Source: CAVUCE01 sp963739985 (lineage in GTDB: Bacteria > Bacteroidota > Ignavibacteria > Ignavibacteriales > Ignavibacteriaceae). From it: a stretch of DNA of 64,000 nt. Below, piece by piece: positions 29,132-38,090 of the stretch. The notes below the pieces were generated by a model that searched no databases, was not told where the DNA came from, and saw only the letters and a list, made by a program, of their open reading frames with translations. Position 1 is the first letter of the stretch, and every line of letters begins with the position of its first letter. Both the position numbers and the translations under genes were made by a program. The DNA is taken from assembly GCA_963739985.1 (NCBI GenBank), contig CAVUCE010000021.1, positions 62,001 through 126,000 on the forward strand, read 5' to 3'.

Positions 29132-29695
29132 TTAGCCGTTTTGATCCTGGGCTTTTGTTACTTCTATATCAGCTACAATTTTAATTGATTTGGCAACAAC
29201 AGCGCCGCCGGTTTCCAAGAAAGCATTCCATGTTAAGTTATAGTCAAAACGGTCAATTGTTCCTTCAACACCAAAGCCGGCTCTTTCTAAACCGTAAGGA
29301 TCTTTAACTGTTCCACCATATGTTACATCCAGCTCGATTGGTTTAGTAACATCTTTAATAGTTAAGTTTCCTTTTAGTTTGTAATTTTCGTCATCTACTT
29401 TTGTCAATTCTGTACTTTTAAATATCAACTTCGGAAAATTTTCGGCATCAAAGAAGTCAGCGCTTTTAAGATGATTATCTCTATCGGTATTTCCGGTATC
29501 GATACTAGCAATGTTGGCAGTTAATTCAATTTCGCTATCTTCAAAATTTTCTCCGGAAGTTAGTTTCAAATCATAATCGTTAAAATTTCCATTAACTTTT
29601 GAAACAACCATGTGTTTAACTGTAAAACCTAATTTTGAATGTGTTGTATCTAAATTCCAGGTAGTTTTTTCTGCTATATTATTTGAAGTACCCAT
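29132..29695 (-). CDS. YceI family protein
   Basis: A 187-residue lipocalin-like protein: TWNLDTTHSKLGFTVKHMVVSKVNGNFNDY at the start, IASIDTGNTDRDNHLKSADFFDAENFPKLIF in the middle and GTIDRFDYNLTWN near the end are all diagnostic of YceI. The family binds isoprenoid-type ligands in a hydrophobic barrel. There is no signal peptide, so this version is cytoplasmic, unlike E. coli YceI. It is the first gene of the unit with nitroreductase and pirin, behind a strong AAGGAGA ribosome site and the promoter/operator at 29734-29800. Confidence 0.92.
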   Translation of the reverse strand: MGTSNNIAEKTTWNLDTTHSKLGFTVKHMVVSKVNGNFNDYDLKLTSGENFEDSEIELTANIASIDTGNTDRDNHLKSADFFDAENFPKLIFKSTELTKVDDENYKLKGNLTIKDVTKPIELDVTYGGTVKDPYGLERAGFGVEGTIDRFDYNLTWNAFLETGGAVVAKSIKIVADIEVTKAQDQNG

Positions 29696-29733
29696 TTTTG
29701 ATCTCCTTAAATATGTTGTTAATAATTACATTC

Positions 29734-29800
29734 CAAATATATGTTATAACATTTGATGTTACAACATCAATTATCACAAAATACATTTTTTGTGATAATT
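29734..29800 (-). promoter_or_regulatory. yceI promoter with tandem TGTTRTAACA operator
   Basis: Reading the minus strand, a -7 element TATATTTG (29734-29741) lies 20 nt downstream of GTTG (29762-29765), matching the Bacteroidota type. Between and over them are two 10-bp near-palindromes, TGTTATAACA (29742-29751) and TGTTGTAACA (29757-29766), 15 nt apart centre to centre. Upstream is a perfect 13-bp inverted repeat AATTATCACAAAA with a 6-nt spacer (29769-29800). A MarR-type repressor binding the tandem sites would block the polymerase. Confidence 0.6.
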
Positions 29801-29898
29801 AACACTGGTTTAGTTAAAAAAGTTCGATTTTAGTACAAAAATGAAGAACCCTGTTAGGTCCTTAACAAGATCTCCACTTTCGTGGGAATGACGCTCAT

Positions 29899-30049
29899 AA
29901 TTATAACTCATGTTGCGCAATAAGGTCATTCTGAATGAAATGAAGAATCTCAGGCCAATGATTTTATACAAATTTAAGAGATATTTCATCCAGCGGCTGC
30001 TGGATTCAATGTGACCAAAACATATATTTGCGCAACATGAGTTATAATT
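29899..30049. mobile_element. MITE-like element with 22-bp perfect terminal inverted repeats
   Basis: Ends are AATTATAACTCATGTTGCGC plus AA (29899-29920) and its exact reverse complement (30028-30049). The 107 nt between have a second, imperfect inverted pair (GGTCATTCTGAAT / ATTCAATGTGACC) and the GATGAAGAATCTC-like word of the dispersed repeat. There is no coding capacity. This fits a non-autonomous element; no matching transposase is in the window. Confidence 0.65.
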
Positions 30050-30067
30050 TATTTTTGATGATCTTAA

Positions 30068-30964
30068 TTATAAAAGAGGCTTTCTTAAAACGACATTTAA
30101 GAATTTTTTTAGAACCAATTTTGCAAGATTACTTATCCATAAAATGCGGACTAAGGTTAATAATTTAAGTTTCGGTTTGCTGCAAATATAAATTTCTTTC
30201 CAAATAGGGTTAAATTTATTTTTGAAATTATATAAACCTAAATAATTATAGGCAAATTTCATTCTTCTGCCTGTAAAGTTTATTAAAAATTCTTTTGAAA
30301 AAATCGGACTATCGTAAACAATATATGGAACTTCTCCCAGGCTCCAGGTTCTAAACTTTTCATTTTTTAATGTTCTAAAAATGAAATTAATTAAAACTTC
30401 CATAACACCTTTTGGAGCGCTACGCTTTCGTAAAATTAAATCTGTTCTTACAATTCCATCCATTCGGCAATAGATAGTTATAGCGCCGAGCCAATTTTCT
30501 TCTTCATCTTCAAAAACGAATAATCTATTTTCCGGAATTAAAACATCGTTAAAAAAATATTTTAATTGAGGCTCTTTTCCGTGTGCACAATCTTTTTTAA
30601 ATTTTTCTAACTTATTGCTGATTTCATCAGAATAATAAATTTCTTTAGCGCTTCCGTATTTTTTACCCGATCTTATCATTTCTTTTATTGATCTTTTATT
30701 TAAGTGCGGAAATGATAAATCAAGTATTGCTTCTTTTCCAACTTTCAAAATTTCAAACTTATATTCTCTAAAAAGCGGGACGAGCTCAGGACTGCAGCTG
30801 CTGATAAATATGGGAATATCACCAAGGAATAATTTGTTATATGCTTGAAGTGCTTCAAGATTAAATCTGTATTGAGGATTGTTTATCCAGATTATACTAT
30901 GATTGCTTTTTCCGAAAGACTGAATAAATTTTGTACTTTTTGTTCTCGTTGCCCTGAGGATCAT
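30068..30964 (-). CDS. DUF2156 (phosphatidylglycerol lysyltransferase C-terminal-like) acyltransferase
   Basis: A 298-residue GNAT-fold protein. It has the family features GKEAILDLSFPHLNKRSIKEMIRSGKK (about 97-123), a central FVFEDEEENWLGAITIYCRM strand and a TDLILRKRSAPKGVMEVLINFI block. The closing YNYLGLYNFKNKFNPIWKEIYI matches the tail of the MprF C-terminal domain. Related enzymes aminoacylate membrane lipids or modify small molecules; with no membrane flippase domain attached, this is a stand-alone version with unknown acceptor. The C-terminal end is hydrophobic and basic, which would suit membrane association. It sits 19 nt from the end of the MITE-like element. Confidence 0.72.
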   Translation of the reverse strand: MILRATRTKSTKFIQSFGKSNHSIIWINNPQYRFNLEALQAYNKLFLGDIPIFISSCSPELVPLFREYKFEILKVGKEAILDLSFPHLNKRSIKEMIRSGKKYGSAKEIYYSDEISNKLEKFKKDCAHGKEPQLKYFFNDVLIPENRLFVFEDEEENWLGAITIYCRMDGIVRTDLILRKRSAPKGVMEVLINFIFRTLKNEKFRTWSLGEVPYIVYDSPIFSKEFLINFTGRRMKFAYNYLGLYNFKNKFNPIWKEIYICSKPKLKLLTLVRILWISNLAKLVLKKFLNVVLRKPLL

Positions 30965-31273
30965 TTTTAAGTATTAAGGCATCTTGTTCCTCATCAACCT
31001 CAAAAGGATAACTAATTACGTCTCTCGCCAAAAACATTATTTAATAAATCTTCTAGTGCCAAAGTAAATCTATTTGATATTTATTATAGTATAAATATAA
31101 AATTGAGTTTGTGCAATTATATTGAGCATAAACACTTCAAAATAGTGATGTGGATTCTTTAATGCTGGGATCGAAATTAGCAGAGATATTTAGGTTGGAT
31201 TGTAATATTCAAAAATAGAAGGTGTGGTTTTAACGAAAAATTACAGAATTCAATGTGAAATATAAGAGATTGA
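30965..31273. other. Gene-free gap
   Basis: About 310 nt between the DUF2156 gene and the kinase, both on the minus strand. No gene, terminator or repeat could be identified. It must carry the promoter of the DUF2156 gene. Confidence 0.4.
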
Positions 31274-33856
31274 TTAATCATTTTTTAAGTAAGTATATTT
31301 CTTTGCTTCTTCCGGTTTATTCCATTTTAAATATAAGTTAGATAATATTTTATTTACTTCTTCAACATAGTTATGATTTTTAATCGTATCCTTCTTAAGA
31401 ATATTTAGGTTTTTTAAAAGGGTTGATTCGGATAAATTAAAATTGCCTTGTAGCCTATAAGAGTTACCGATTTCACATCGAGTTCTAGCAATAAGGAAAA
31501 TATCACCTTTATTTTTTTTCAATCGGATTTTGAGAGATTTAACTAGATATTGTAAAGCTTGCTTTGGCTGATTTTCCCGGTTATAAATTTTGCCTTTCCA
31601 AAAATATGCTCCTCCCAGCAATGGATGATCAGATGGAATGCTTTTCTTCCAAATTGAAATTGCCGTATCAATCATGTTTAGTGCTTTATCAAAATTATTA
31701 GTGTAGTAATAAACACATCCCGTGTTGTATGTTGATAAAGCTACATCCGGATGATTATCGCCTAAAAGCTTTCTTCTTATCTGTAATGCCTGCTCAAAGT
31801 AACCGAGAGCTTTTTCGTATTTTTTATTTTCAAAATATATAAACGCAAGATTATTTAATAAATGGCTAACAGAATAACTCTCGCCATCATTTCGTTGTTT
31901 TTCTATTTCAAGAGCGTTTATGTAAAATTTTTCTGCAGAGTCAGGCTCTCCCTTATAATCATAAGCTAGAGCGATATTATTGAGAACTGCCACAACTTGA
32001 GGATCAGTGTTTCCGTAAGTTTTTTTGAAAATGCGCATAGCGATATTATAATTAGATAATGCCTGCGGATAATTTCCCAAATCCATATAAAGAGTTCCGA
32101 AATCATTTAATGCTTCGCCATATACCGGGCTATTAATTGAATCTAATTCTTCATAAACAGAAACGGCTTTTAAATATAAACTTTCTGATTTTTTATATTC
32201 TCCTTGATAGTTTAAAACCAGTGCAAGGTTTTTCATGCTTTGAGCCGTTTTATAATTTTTATCTCCGTACAGATTTCGGCGCGTGTTTAATGCTTTTTTT
32301 AATTGCAGCGCAGATTCATTGTAATACCCAAGATTTTGAAATGTAATTCCGATTGTTGTTCTTATAGAAGCTCGAATCTCCGGCTGGCTATAAAGATTCC
32401 CATCAATTTTTTTTACGGCATTATTCAAAACGTCAATAACTTTAACATCTTTACCTTCGTTTGTCGGATCGGCGGAAGAAAGCATTTCTTTAAGAAATGA
32501 ATTAATCTTTTCAACTTTTTGCGCTTCAATTTCTGCTTTATCTCTTTGTTTGGCGGCTACATTTGCCTGCCAGCTTATTCCTATAATTCCGGTTATCAGC
32601 AATAAAAAAATAATCAGAAATGCAGAAACTCCGAATTTATGTCTTTGAATAAATTTCGCCGCTCTATATTTAATTGTATCTGATCTGGCAATTACCGGAA
32701 GTCCTCTTAAATACCTATTTATATCTTCGGCAAATTGTTCAACCGTTGAATATCTTCTTTCATGTTCTTTTCGTAATGCCATCAGAACAATATTGTCGAG
32801 ATCGCCGGAAAGTATTTTTGAAATTTTGTCAATCCCGGCTTTACGCATTTTACTTATTTGCTCGGGCGAAGATTGAAATAAATTATCTTTTTCGTCCGAG
32901 CTTTTTTCCCCGGAAAAAATAATTGTACTTGGCTTTTCAGGTTCCGTATTGCAAACAATCTTTGTAATCTCGTTTGGTAAGTAACTATCTATTTTATAAG
33001 GATGATGGCCGGAAAGTAATTTGTATAATAAAACTCCAAGCGAATAAACATCGCTGGAAGTTGTAATGTTTTCTCCTTTAACTTGTTCAGGACTTGCGTA
33101 ATCGGGCGTTAAATTCCAAACTGCGGTTTGTGTTTGATCCGCCGCCAAAGGATTATCTTGATTTAATATTTTAGCGATCCCGAAATCAAGCAATTTGGGA
33201 TTGCCGTCTTTTGTAACTAAAATATTGCTTGGTTTAAGATCTCTATGAACTATTAAATTTTTATGCGCATAACTTACAGCCGAACAAATTTTAATAAAAA
33301 TTTCTAATCGCTCTTTGATTGAGAGATTGTTGTAATCGCAATATTTATCAATTGGAACGCCGTCTATAAATTCCATTATGAAATATGGAATTCCTTCTTG
33401 AGTAGTTCCTCCGTCTAAGAGATTTGCTATATAAGGATGATTTAAATTAGCGAGTGTCTGTCGTTCGTTTTGAAAACGATGTAAGAGATACTCGGAGGTA
33501 AAATTGTTTTTGATTAATTTTACTGCGACTTTTTGAGTAAACTCTCCGTCTGATCTTACGCCAAGATAAACAAAACCCATTCCGCCGGCTGCAATTAATC
33601 TTTCCAGATTATAAGAACTGATTTTTTTATTTAGATAAGGATCTTTGGAAGTTTGATTGTCTTGTTCTAAAATATTATCAGGATTATCAAGAAAATCTCC
33701 CGAGGTTTCAAAGGAGTTTAATAAAGATATTACTTCCTTTTTTAATTCTTCATCACCGGTGCAAACTTCGGATAAATATTTTTCTCTAGCGGCTTCATTA
33801 AGAGCTACAGCTTTATTAAAAATATCTTTAACATTTATCCATCGTGCAGAATCCAT
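31274..33856 (-). CDS. Membrane-anchored Ser/Thr protein kinase with TPR sensor region
   Basis: An 860-residue protein. Residues about 80-390 form a Hanks-type kinase: glycine-rich LIAAGGMGFVYLG, KVAVKLI with the ATP-binding lysine, the catalytic HRDLKPSNILV, DFGIAK, and APE-like YASPEQVKG. A transmembrane helix (FGVSAFLIIFLLLITGIIGI, about 408-427) leads to roughly nine tetratricopeptide repeats (AxNxxALxYxxxG type, 500-850), which would be extracytoplasmic or juxtamembrane interaction modules. The N-terminal 60 residues resemble the short DUF common to this group. The gene begins 34 nt after the ECF sigma factor and is surely co-transcribed with it, a pairing often seen in Acidobacteria, Planctomycetes and Ignavibacteria. 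Confidence 0.92.
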   Translation of the reverse strand: MDSARWINVKDIFNKAVALNEAAREKYLSEVCTGDEELKKEVISLLNSFETSGDFLDNPDNILEQDNQTSKDPYLNKKISSYNLERLIAAGGMGFVYLGVRSDGEFTQKVAVKLIKNNFTSEYLLHRFQNERQTLANLNHPYIANLLDGGTTQEGIPYFIMEFIDGVPIDKYCDYNNLSIKERLEIFIKICSAVSYAHKNLIVHRDLKPSNILVTKDGNPKLLDFGIAKILNQDNPLAADQTQTAVWNLTPDYASPEQVKGENITTSSDVYSLGVLLYKLLSGHHPYKIDSYLPNEITKIVCNTEPEKPSTIIFSGEKSSDEKDNLFQSSPEQISKMRKAGIDKISKILSGDLDNIVLMALRKEHERRYSTVEQFAEDINRYLRGLPVIARSDTIKYRAAKFIQRHKFGVSAFLIIFLLLITGIIGISWQANVAAKQRDKAEIEAQKVEKINSFLKEMLSSADPTNEGKDVKVIDVLNNAVKKIDGNLYSQPEIRASIRTTIGITFQNLGYYNESALQLKKALNTRRNLYGDKNYKTAQSMKNLALVLNYQGEYKKSESLYLKAVSVYEELDSINSPVYGEALNDFGTLYMDLGNYPQALSNYNIAMRIFKKTYGNTDPQVVAVLNNIALAYDYKGEPDSAEKFYINALEIEKQRNDGESYSVSHLLNNLAFIYFENKKYEKALGYFEQALQIRRKLLGDNHPDVALSTYNTGCVYYYTNNFDKALNMIDTAISIWKKSIPSDHPLLGGAYFWKGKIYNRENQPKQALQYLVKSLKIRLKKNKGDIFLIARTRCEIGNSYRLQGNFNLSESTLLKNLNILKKDTIKNHNYVEEVNKILSNLYLKWNKPEEAKKYTYLKND

Positions 33857-33890
33857 AAATAGAAACCATTTTTGTTTTTGGTAAGACTTT

Positions 33891-34457
33891 TTATACCATT
33901 TTCATTTCTCTGTACAACCAGGCTTTAGCAACGTTCCATTCTCGTTTAATAGTTGAATCGGAAATCTGTAAGACCTCTGCAGTTTCATCTATTGTTAAAC
34001 CCGAAAAATATCTGAGTTCAACAATTCTTCTTAGCCTTTCATCAAAAGTTGCAAGTTTGTTTAAAGCTTCGTCCAGTGCCAGAAGTTTATCATCGCTTTC
34101 ATCCATTATAACGAGATCTTCGTAAAGTGAAATTATTGTGTTGTTGCCGCCGCGTTTTTGTGATTTCCTTTTTCTTGCTAGATCAACTAATATTTGCCGC
34201 ATTGAGTTTGCAGCGATTCCGAAAAAGTGTGCTTTGTTTTGCCATGAAATGTTTTGTCCGCCGATTAATTTAATGTAAGCTTCGTGGACTAATTCGGTTG
34301 TTTGTATTGTCCTGTTTCCAAATTCCGCACGCAAATATTTTGAAGCTAACTGCCTGAGTTCGTTATAAACCAGAGGCAGCAGATTATTCAAGGCTTCATT
34401 TTCGCCATGCGTAATATTATTTAACAACAATGTGTTTAACTGTTTTTGATTTTGCAT
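33891..34457 (-). CDS. ECF sigma factor (TIGR02999-like)
   Basis: A 188-residue RNA polymerase sigma factor. Region 2 contains LRQLASKYLRAEFGNRTIQTTELVHEAYIKLI and the long insertion IANSMRQILVDLARKRKSQKRGG that marks the ECF subgroup found next to Ser/Thr kinases. Region 4 contains RLRRIVELRYFSGLTIDETAEVLQISDSTIKREW, the -35-binding helix-turn-helix. No anti-sigma factor is adjacent, so the co-transcribed TPR kinase is the likely controller, probably by phosphorylation; that is known for related pairs but only inferred here. Confidence 0.92.
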   Translation of the reverse strand: MQNQKQLNTLLLNNITHGENEALNNLLPLVYNELRQLASKYLRAEFGNRTIQTTELVHEAYIKLIGGQNISWQNKAHFFGIAANSMRQILVDLARKRKSQKRGGNNTIISLYEDLVIMDESDDKLLALDEALNKLATFDERLRRIVELRYFSGLTIDETAEVLQISDSTIKREWNVAKAWLYREMKMV

Positions 34458-34539
34458 AAATGGTTAAAATAATTGAGGTTGAATTCATAATAATAATTAC
34501 ATTACTAAAATGCCACTACTTTATTTATTTAAAGCAAAA

Positions 34540-34570
34540 AAGGCTGTCTATTAAAGACAGCCTTAAAAAT
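34540..34570 (-). terminator. Intrinsic terminator after the amidase gene
   Basis: A perfect 10-bp stem AAGGCTGTCT/AGACAGCCTT with a 5-nt loop. On the minus strand it follows the amidase stop (34587) and is succeeded by TTTTTTG. Confidence 0.88.
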
Positions 34571-34586
34571 GGAAAAATGAATTAAA

Positions 34587-37181
34587 TTATTTCATTAGAA
34601 TAAGTTTCTTTGTACTCAAAAATTCACCTGCTTTTAGCGAGTAAAAATAAACACCGCTTGTAATGTGTTTTCCAAAGTTTTCAGCATTGAAAACAACTCG
34701 GTGTAAACCGGCGTTTATTTGTCCGTTTACTAATGTAGCTATTTCTCTTCCTAGCAAATCATAAACTTTTAGAGTAACGAATTCTTGTTTCGGAATTTGA
34801 TATTCAATTACCGTTGATGGGTTAAACGGATTCGGATAATTTTGCTTGAGTGAATATTGTCCCGGTACAAAGATATCAGAATTAGAAACGTCGGTAATAT
34901 TCGGATCACGGTATTGAACTCCGTCAAATAAAACCTGGCTGCTGTCTGCTCCGCCTCTATTTTGTGTTATTGATATTCCTTTGAAGAAAATTTCACTATT
35001 AATATTTAAGGATGTTAACGGAAATTCAATATACTTCCAGCCCGACCAGTTTAAAGTGTCTTCATTCGAATAAGAATATTGATCTGAGCTGTTGGAAAAT
35101 TGGAATGATAGATTGTTATTGCTCAAATCGCCATAGACCCAAATTCCGAATTTTAAACTATCATTTGTACCCAAACTAATTTTATTAGAATTTTCAAGCG
35201 AACAAACACCGCTGTCTGATTTTGTAAAGACGTATGTTAAAAGACCGGAATATGTTCCTTCGGTTTTTGTGCCGTACAAAATATCAAACTTAGAATTTGT
35301 AGTATCAATATCTTTTGAAGTGATGCTCCCGGAAGGTTGCTGCCATGATCCGATTGATTCAAATCCTTCTACAACAGTTCCTTGAACAAAGTTATTTGTC
35401 TCGGTAGTAAAGTTTATTACTAAATCCGAATTCAATGAAACGCCGTTAACACTTTGTACACCGGCTTTAATTGTAACTTTATAAGCGGCATTAACATCAA
35501 GAGCTTTATAAGGTGAAAAACTTATGACTCCGTCGCCGTTTTCTTCATAAACTTGAGCATTCTTTAAAGAAACACTTTTCCCTGTTGAATCCTGAAATAA
35601 TACTTTTCCACCTAAACTGGATTTTATTATTGGTGAATTAAATTTTATTTGAACATTGACTGTACTGCTTATATTATTTTCACCATCTGCCGGATAAGTT
35701 AAACTAGCTGCTAAAGGAACTGCCGGTTTTGTGTAAAAGCTAAAATCTACCGGAGGATTGAGACTAGCATTTAAAATGCTAACTGCCCAGGAGGAAACTT
35801 GTACAATATATTTGGTATTAGGAGCCAATACATTTGAGGGAGTAAATACGAGTGTTTTATTTCCGTCTTCCCAGGTATATTTACCATCCACTGAAGGTGA
35901 AATAGAAAATGCATCTTGAGCTGACTGTGGTGACATTGCCTGATCAAAAGTAACTTTTATTTGCGCGTTTGCCCAAACAGAATCATTTGTCGCCGGGAAG
36001 CTGGAAACTTCCTTTGGAGCAGTTGCTCCTTGATTAATTAAATCAAAGAAGTGATGCCAATTCCAGTATTTTCCCGGATCGGTATGAGTATTATCAGTAG
36101 GATTGATTGAAGCTCCGGGGTGAGCCGGATTCCAAGTATTATTTATCCAATTAACCCACCAGATTTTATTGTGTTCATCGTGACCAATAATTCTTGTACT
36201 GTCAACAGGAACATTATGTGCCACTGCCAAGTGTCTATAAAGTGCTGAGGAGGATTTATACATTGCTTCGGTAAAATATGCCGGATTATTTACATAGCCT
36301 TCATGCTCTACACCTATCATATAAGGATTCCATGATCTTACATGCCATGCTTTATCTTTTTCTCTTACAAGCTGAACAATGTAACCATCGGAGCTTCTTA
36401 TAATATAATGTGCACTAGCTTGCGCCGCCGGATTTTTCAACCACGAAAGTGAACCTGCAAATGGTCCTTCAGTATCATGAACAACAAGAAAATATGGAGT
36501 TACCGCATTTGGAGTATAGTTTGGACTTGGATCCCAGACTGCAGGCGGATAATCAGTTGATTGTACAGACTCAATGTTTTTTAATTTATTCTTGGGATTG
36601 ACATTGTCCGGGAACTGACTCATCTGAACGGTATTGTTTTTTGCAATGGTAATACCGTTAGCGCTTTCACCTTTAACAAGTGCATCAAAGACATCAAACG
36701 AATAAAACGGTTTTACATCGGTTTGCGGGATTCCCGAAAATTTCTCGAGGACAGTGCGCCAATTATTTATGTTTGATCTATCTATTTTCAAACTATCCGC
36801 TATTGATGATAATAAAGCGGCAGCGGCTTCAATGTTAAGTGTTTCGTTTACGGCAACATTTTTTATATCAGCGCCAATTAATTTAGCTCCCTCGCTGAGT
36901 GAGTGACCAAACCAGTTATCATCTCTTAATCCCATAATACCATAAACCGGTGGTTGTTCGGCATCAGAACGATTTGTTAAATCCGGGATTACATTTGAAA
37001 ATCTTGTTTGAGAATATGAAATGGATTTTAGCAAATTAACAGGAACATCATATTTTGATGCTGCTAGATCGAACGAATTTAATATTTGTTGTGTGTTCTT
37101 TGGTGTAATTGTTTTTTGAGCCATTGTTGAAAATGAAAACAAAAAGATTAATGTATATAAACTATAAATAATTTTTTTCAT
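34587..37181 (-). CDS. T9SS-sorted N-acetylmuramoyl-L-alanine amidase with Ig-like domains
   Basis: An 864-residue exported protein. A signal peptide (to about residue 21) precedes an N-terminal helical region. Next is a type-2 amidase domain (about 215-365): FLVVHDTEGPFAGSLSWL, HYIIRSSDGYIVQLVREKDKAWH, GVEHEG, IIGHDEHN and HTDPGKYWNW carry the zinc ligands and catalytic residues. Two Ig-like Big_5 domains follow (APKEVSSFPATNDSVW..., AASLTYPADGENNISS...), then a jelly-roll-like region with VLFDGVQYRD and a full T9SS signal (QNYPNPFNPSTVIEYQIP to KKLILMK). It should cut the amide bond between MurNAc and the peptide stem. As it is sent to the surface, the target may be peptidoglycan of other cells; that is inference. 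The sorting domain has no palindromic insert. Confidence 0.9.
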   Translation of the reverse strand: MKKIIYSLYTLIFLFSFSTMAQKTITPKNTQQILNSFDLAASKYDVPVNLLKSISYSQTRFSNVIPDLTNRSDAEQPPVYGIMGLRDDNWFGHSLSEGAKLIGADIKNVAVNETLNIEAAAALLSSIADSLKIDRSNINNWRTVLEKFSGIPQTDVKPFYSFDVFDALVKGESANGITIAKNNTVQMSQFPDNVNPKNKLKNIESVQSTDYPPAVWDPSPNYTPNAVTPYFLVVHDTEGPFAGSLSWLKNPAAQASAHYIIRSSDGYIVQLVREKDKAWHVRSWNPYMIGVEHEGYVNNPAYFTEAMYKSSSALYRHLAVAHNVPVDSTRIIGHDEHNKIWWVNWINNTWNPAHPGASINPTDNTHTDPGKYWNWHHFFDLINQGATAPKEVSSFPATNDSVWANAQIKVTFDQAMSPQSAQDAFSISPSVDGKYTWEDGNKTLVFTPSNVLAPNTKYIVQVSSWAVSILNASLNPPVDFSFYTKPAVPLAASLTYPADGENNISSTVNVQIKFNSPIIKSSLGGKVLFQDSTGKSVSLKNAQVYEENGDGVISFSPYKALDVNAAYKVTIKAGVQSVNGVSLNSDLVINFTTETNNFVQGTVVEGFESIGSWQQPSGSITSKDIDTTNSKFDILYGTKTEGTYSGLLTYVFTKSDSGVCSLENSNKISLGTNDSLKFGIWVYGDLSNNNLSFQFSNSSDQYSYSNEDTLNWSGWKYIEFPLTSLNINSEIFFKGISITQNRGGADSSQVLFDGVQYRDPNITDVSNSDIFVPGQYSLKQNYPNPFNPSTVIEYQIPKQEFVTLKVYDLLGREIATLVNGQINAGLHRVVFNAENFGKHITSGVYFYSLKAGEFLSTKKLILMK

Positions 37182-37551
37182 TTTTATTGAACCTTTATAA
37201 ATACTTAAGTAAATCTATTGTTGAATAAATTTATAAAAATTAGGAGGAGATTTTTCGGTTTGTATTGCCAGAATTTATTGAAACTATATTTTGTATAGCT
37301 ATCTGAATTCGTTTTCGGGTCTTAAAAAGTAAATACAACTTTATACAAATGCTCCTTCACAGTTAAGAGGTTCAAAGTTAAGACAACTTTATTTATTAAA
37401 CAATAATAAATAATATCCGGTAATAAATTAGTTGCAAAAATTATATTTTAATAAAAGAATAGTGAATATTTATGCAGCTATCTTGCTATAATTGTTTGTA
37501 AATATTATGTTAAACTAAAACTATTCGACATAAAACTATTGGTGTTTAATT
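37182..37551. other. Divergent intergenic region
   Basis: About 370 nt between the divergent amidase and MarR genes, AT-rich, with no reading frame or clear repeat. It must contain both promoters; I could not place either with confidence. Confidence 0.4.
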
Positions 37552-37995
37552 ATGGGAACACATTATCAAGGAAGTAAAAAAGAAGTAAGAGTTCTTAATG
37601 CTTATATTAAATTGATTAGAGCTGTTGATTCTCTTCAATCTACATTAAGTAGAAAGCTAAACGATGACGGGTTAACTATAAGTCAGTTTGGAGTTTTGGA
37701 TGTTCTTTATCATCTTGGTCAGATGAACCAAAAAGATATAGCGCATAAGTTATTAATTAGCGGAAGCAATTTGGTGACAGTTTTAGATAACCTGGAGAAA
37801 AATAATTATGTTAAGAGGGAACGTGATAAAGTTGATAGAAGAAATACAATTGTCCATTTAACTGATAAAGGAAATGCAACCATATCTAAAGTATTTAAAA
37901 GACATTTAAATGATTTAGTTGATGAGTTTAGCTCCTTAAACAATGGTGAAGTTGAAGAACTCGGTAGGATTTGTAAGAAGCTAGGTGTAAAATAA
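37552..37995 (+). CDS. MarR-family transcriptional regulator
   Basis: A 147-residue winged-helix regulator. Residues about 33-100 form the DNA-binding unit: LTISQFGVLDVLYHLGQMNQKDIAHKLLIS, recognition helix GSNLVTVLDNLEKNNYVKRER and wing DKVDRRNTIVHLTDKG. N- and C-terminal helices would dimerise. It is followed at 95 nt by a DUF4937 protein, and may control it. No palindromic operator was recognised in the upstream region. Confidence 0.9.
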   Translation: MGTHYQGSKKEVRVLNAYIKLIRAVDSLQSTLSRKLNDDGLTISQFGVLDVLYHLGQMNQKDIAHKLLISGSNLVTVLDNLEKNNYVKRERDKVDRRNTIVHLTDKGNATISKVFKRHLNDLVDEFSSLNNGEVEELGRICKKLGVK

Positions 37996-38090
37996 TTAAA
38001 GTATAGTTTATACAATGTTTTTGAACATGATTTAAAATCATTAAAGACAAATAAAATGAAAAATATAATATAATTCTCAGGGGCAAGTCT

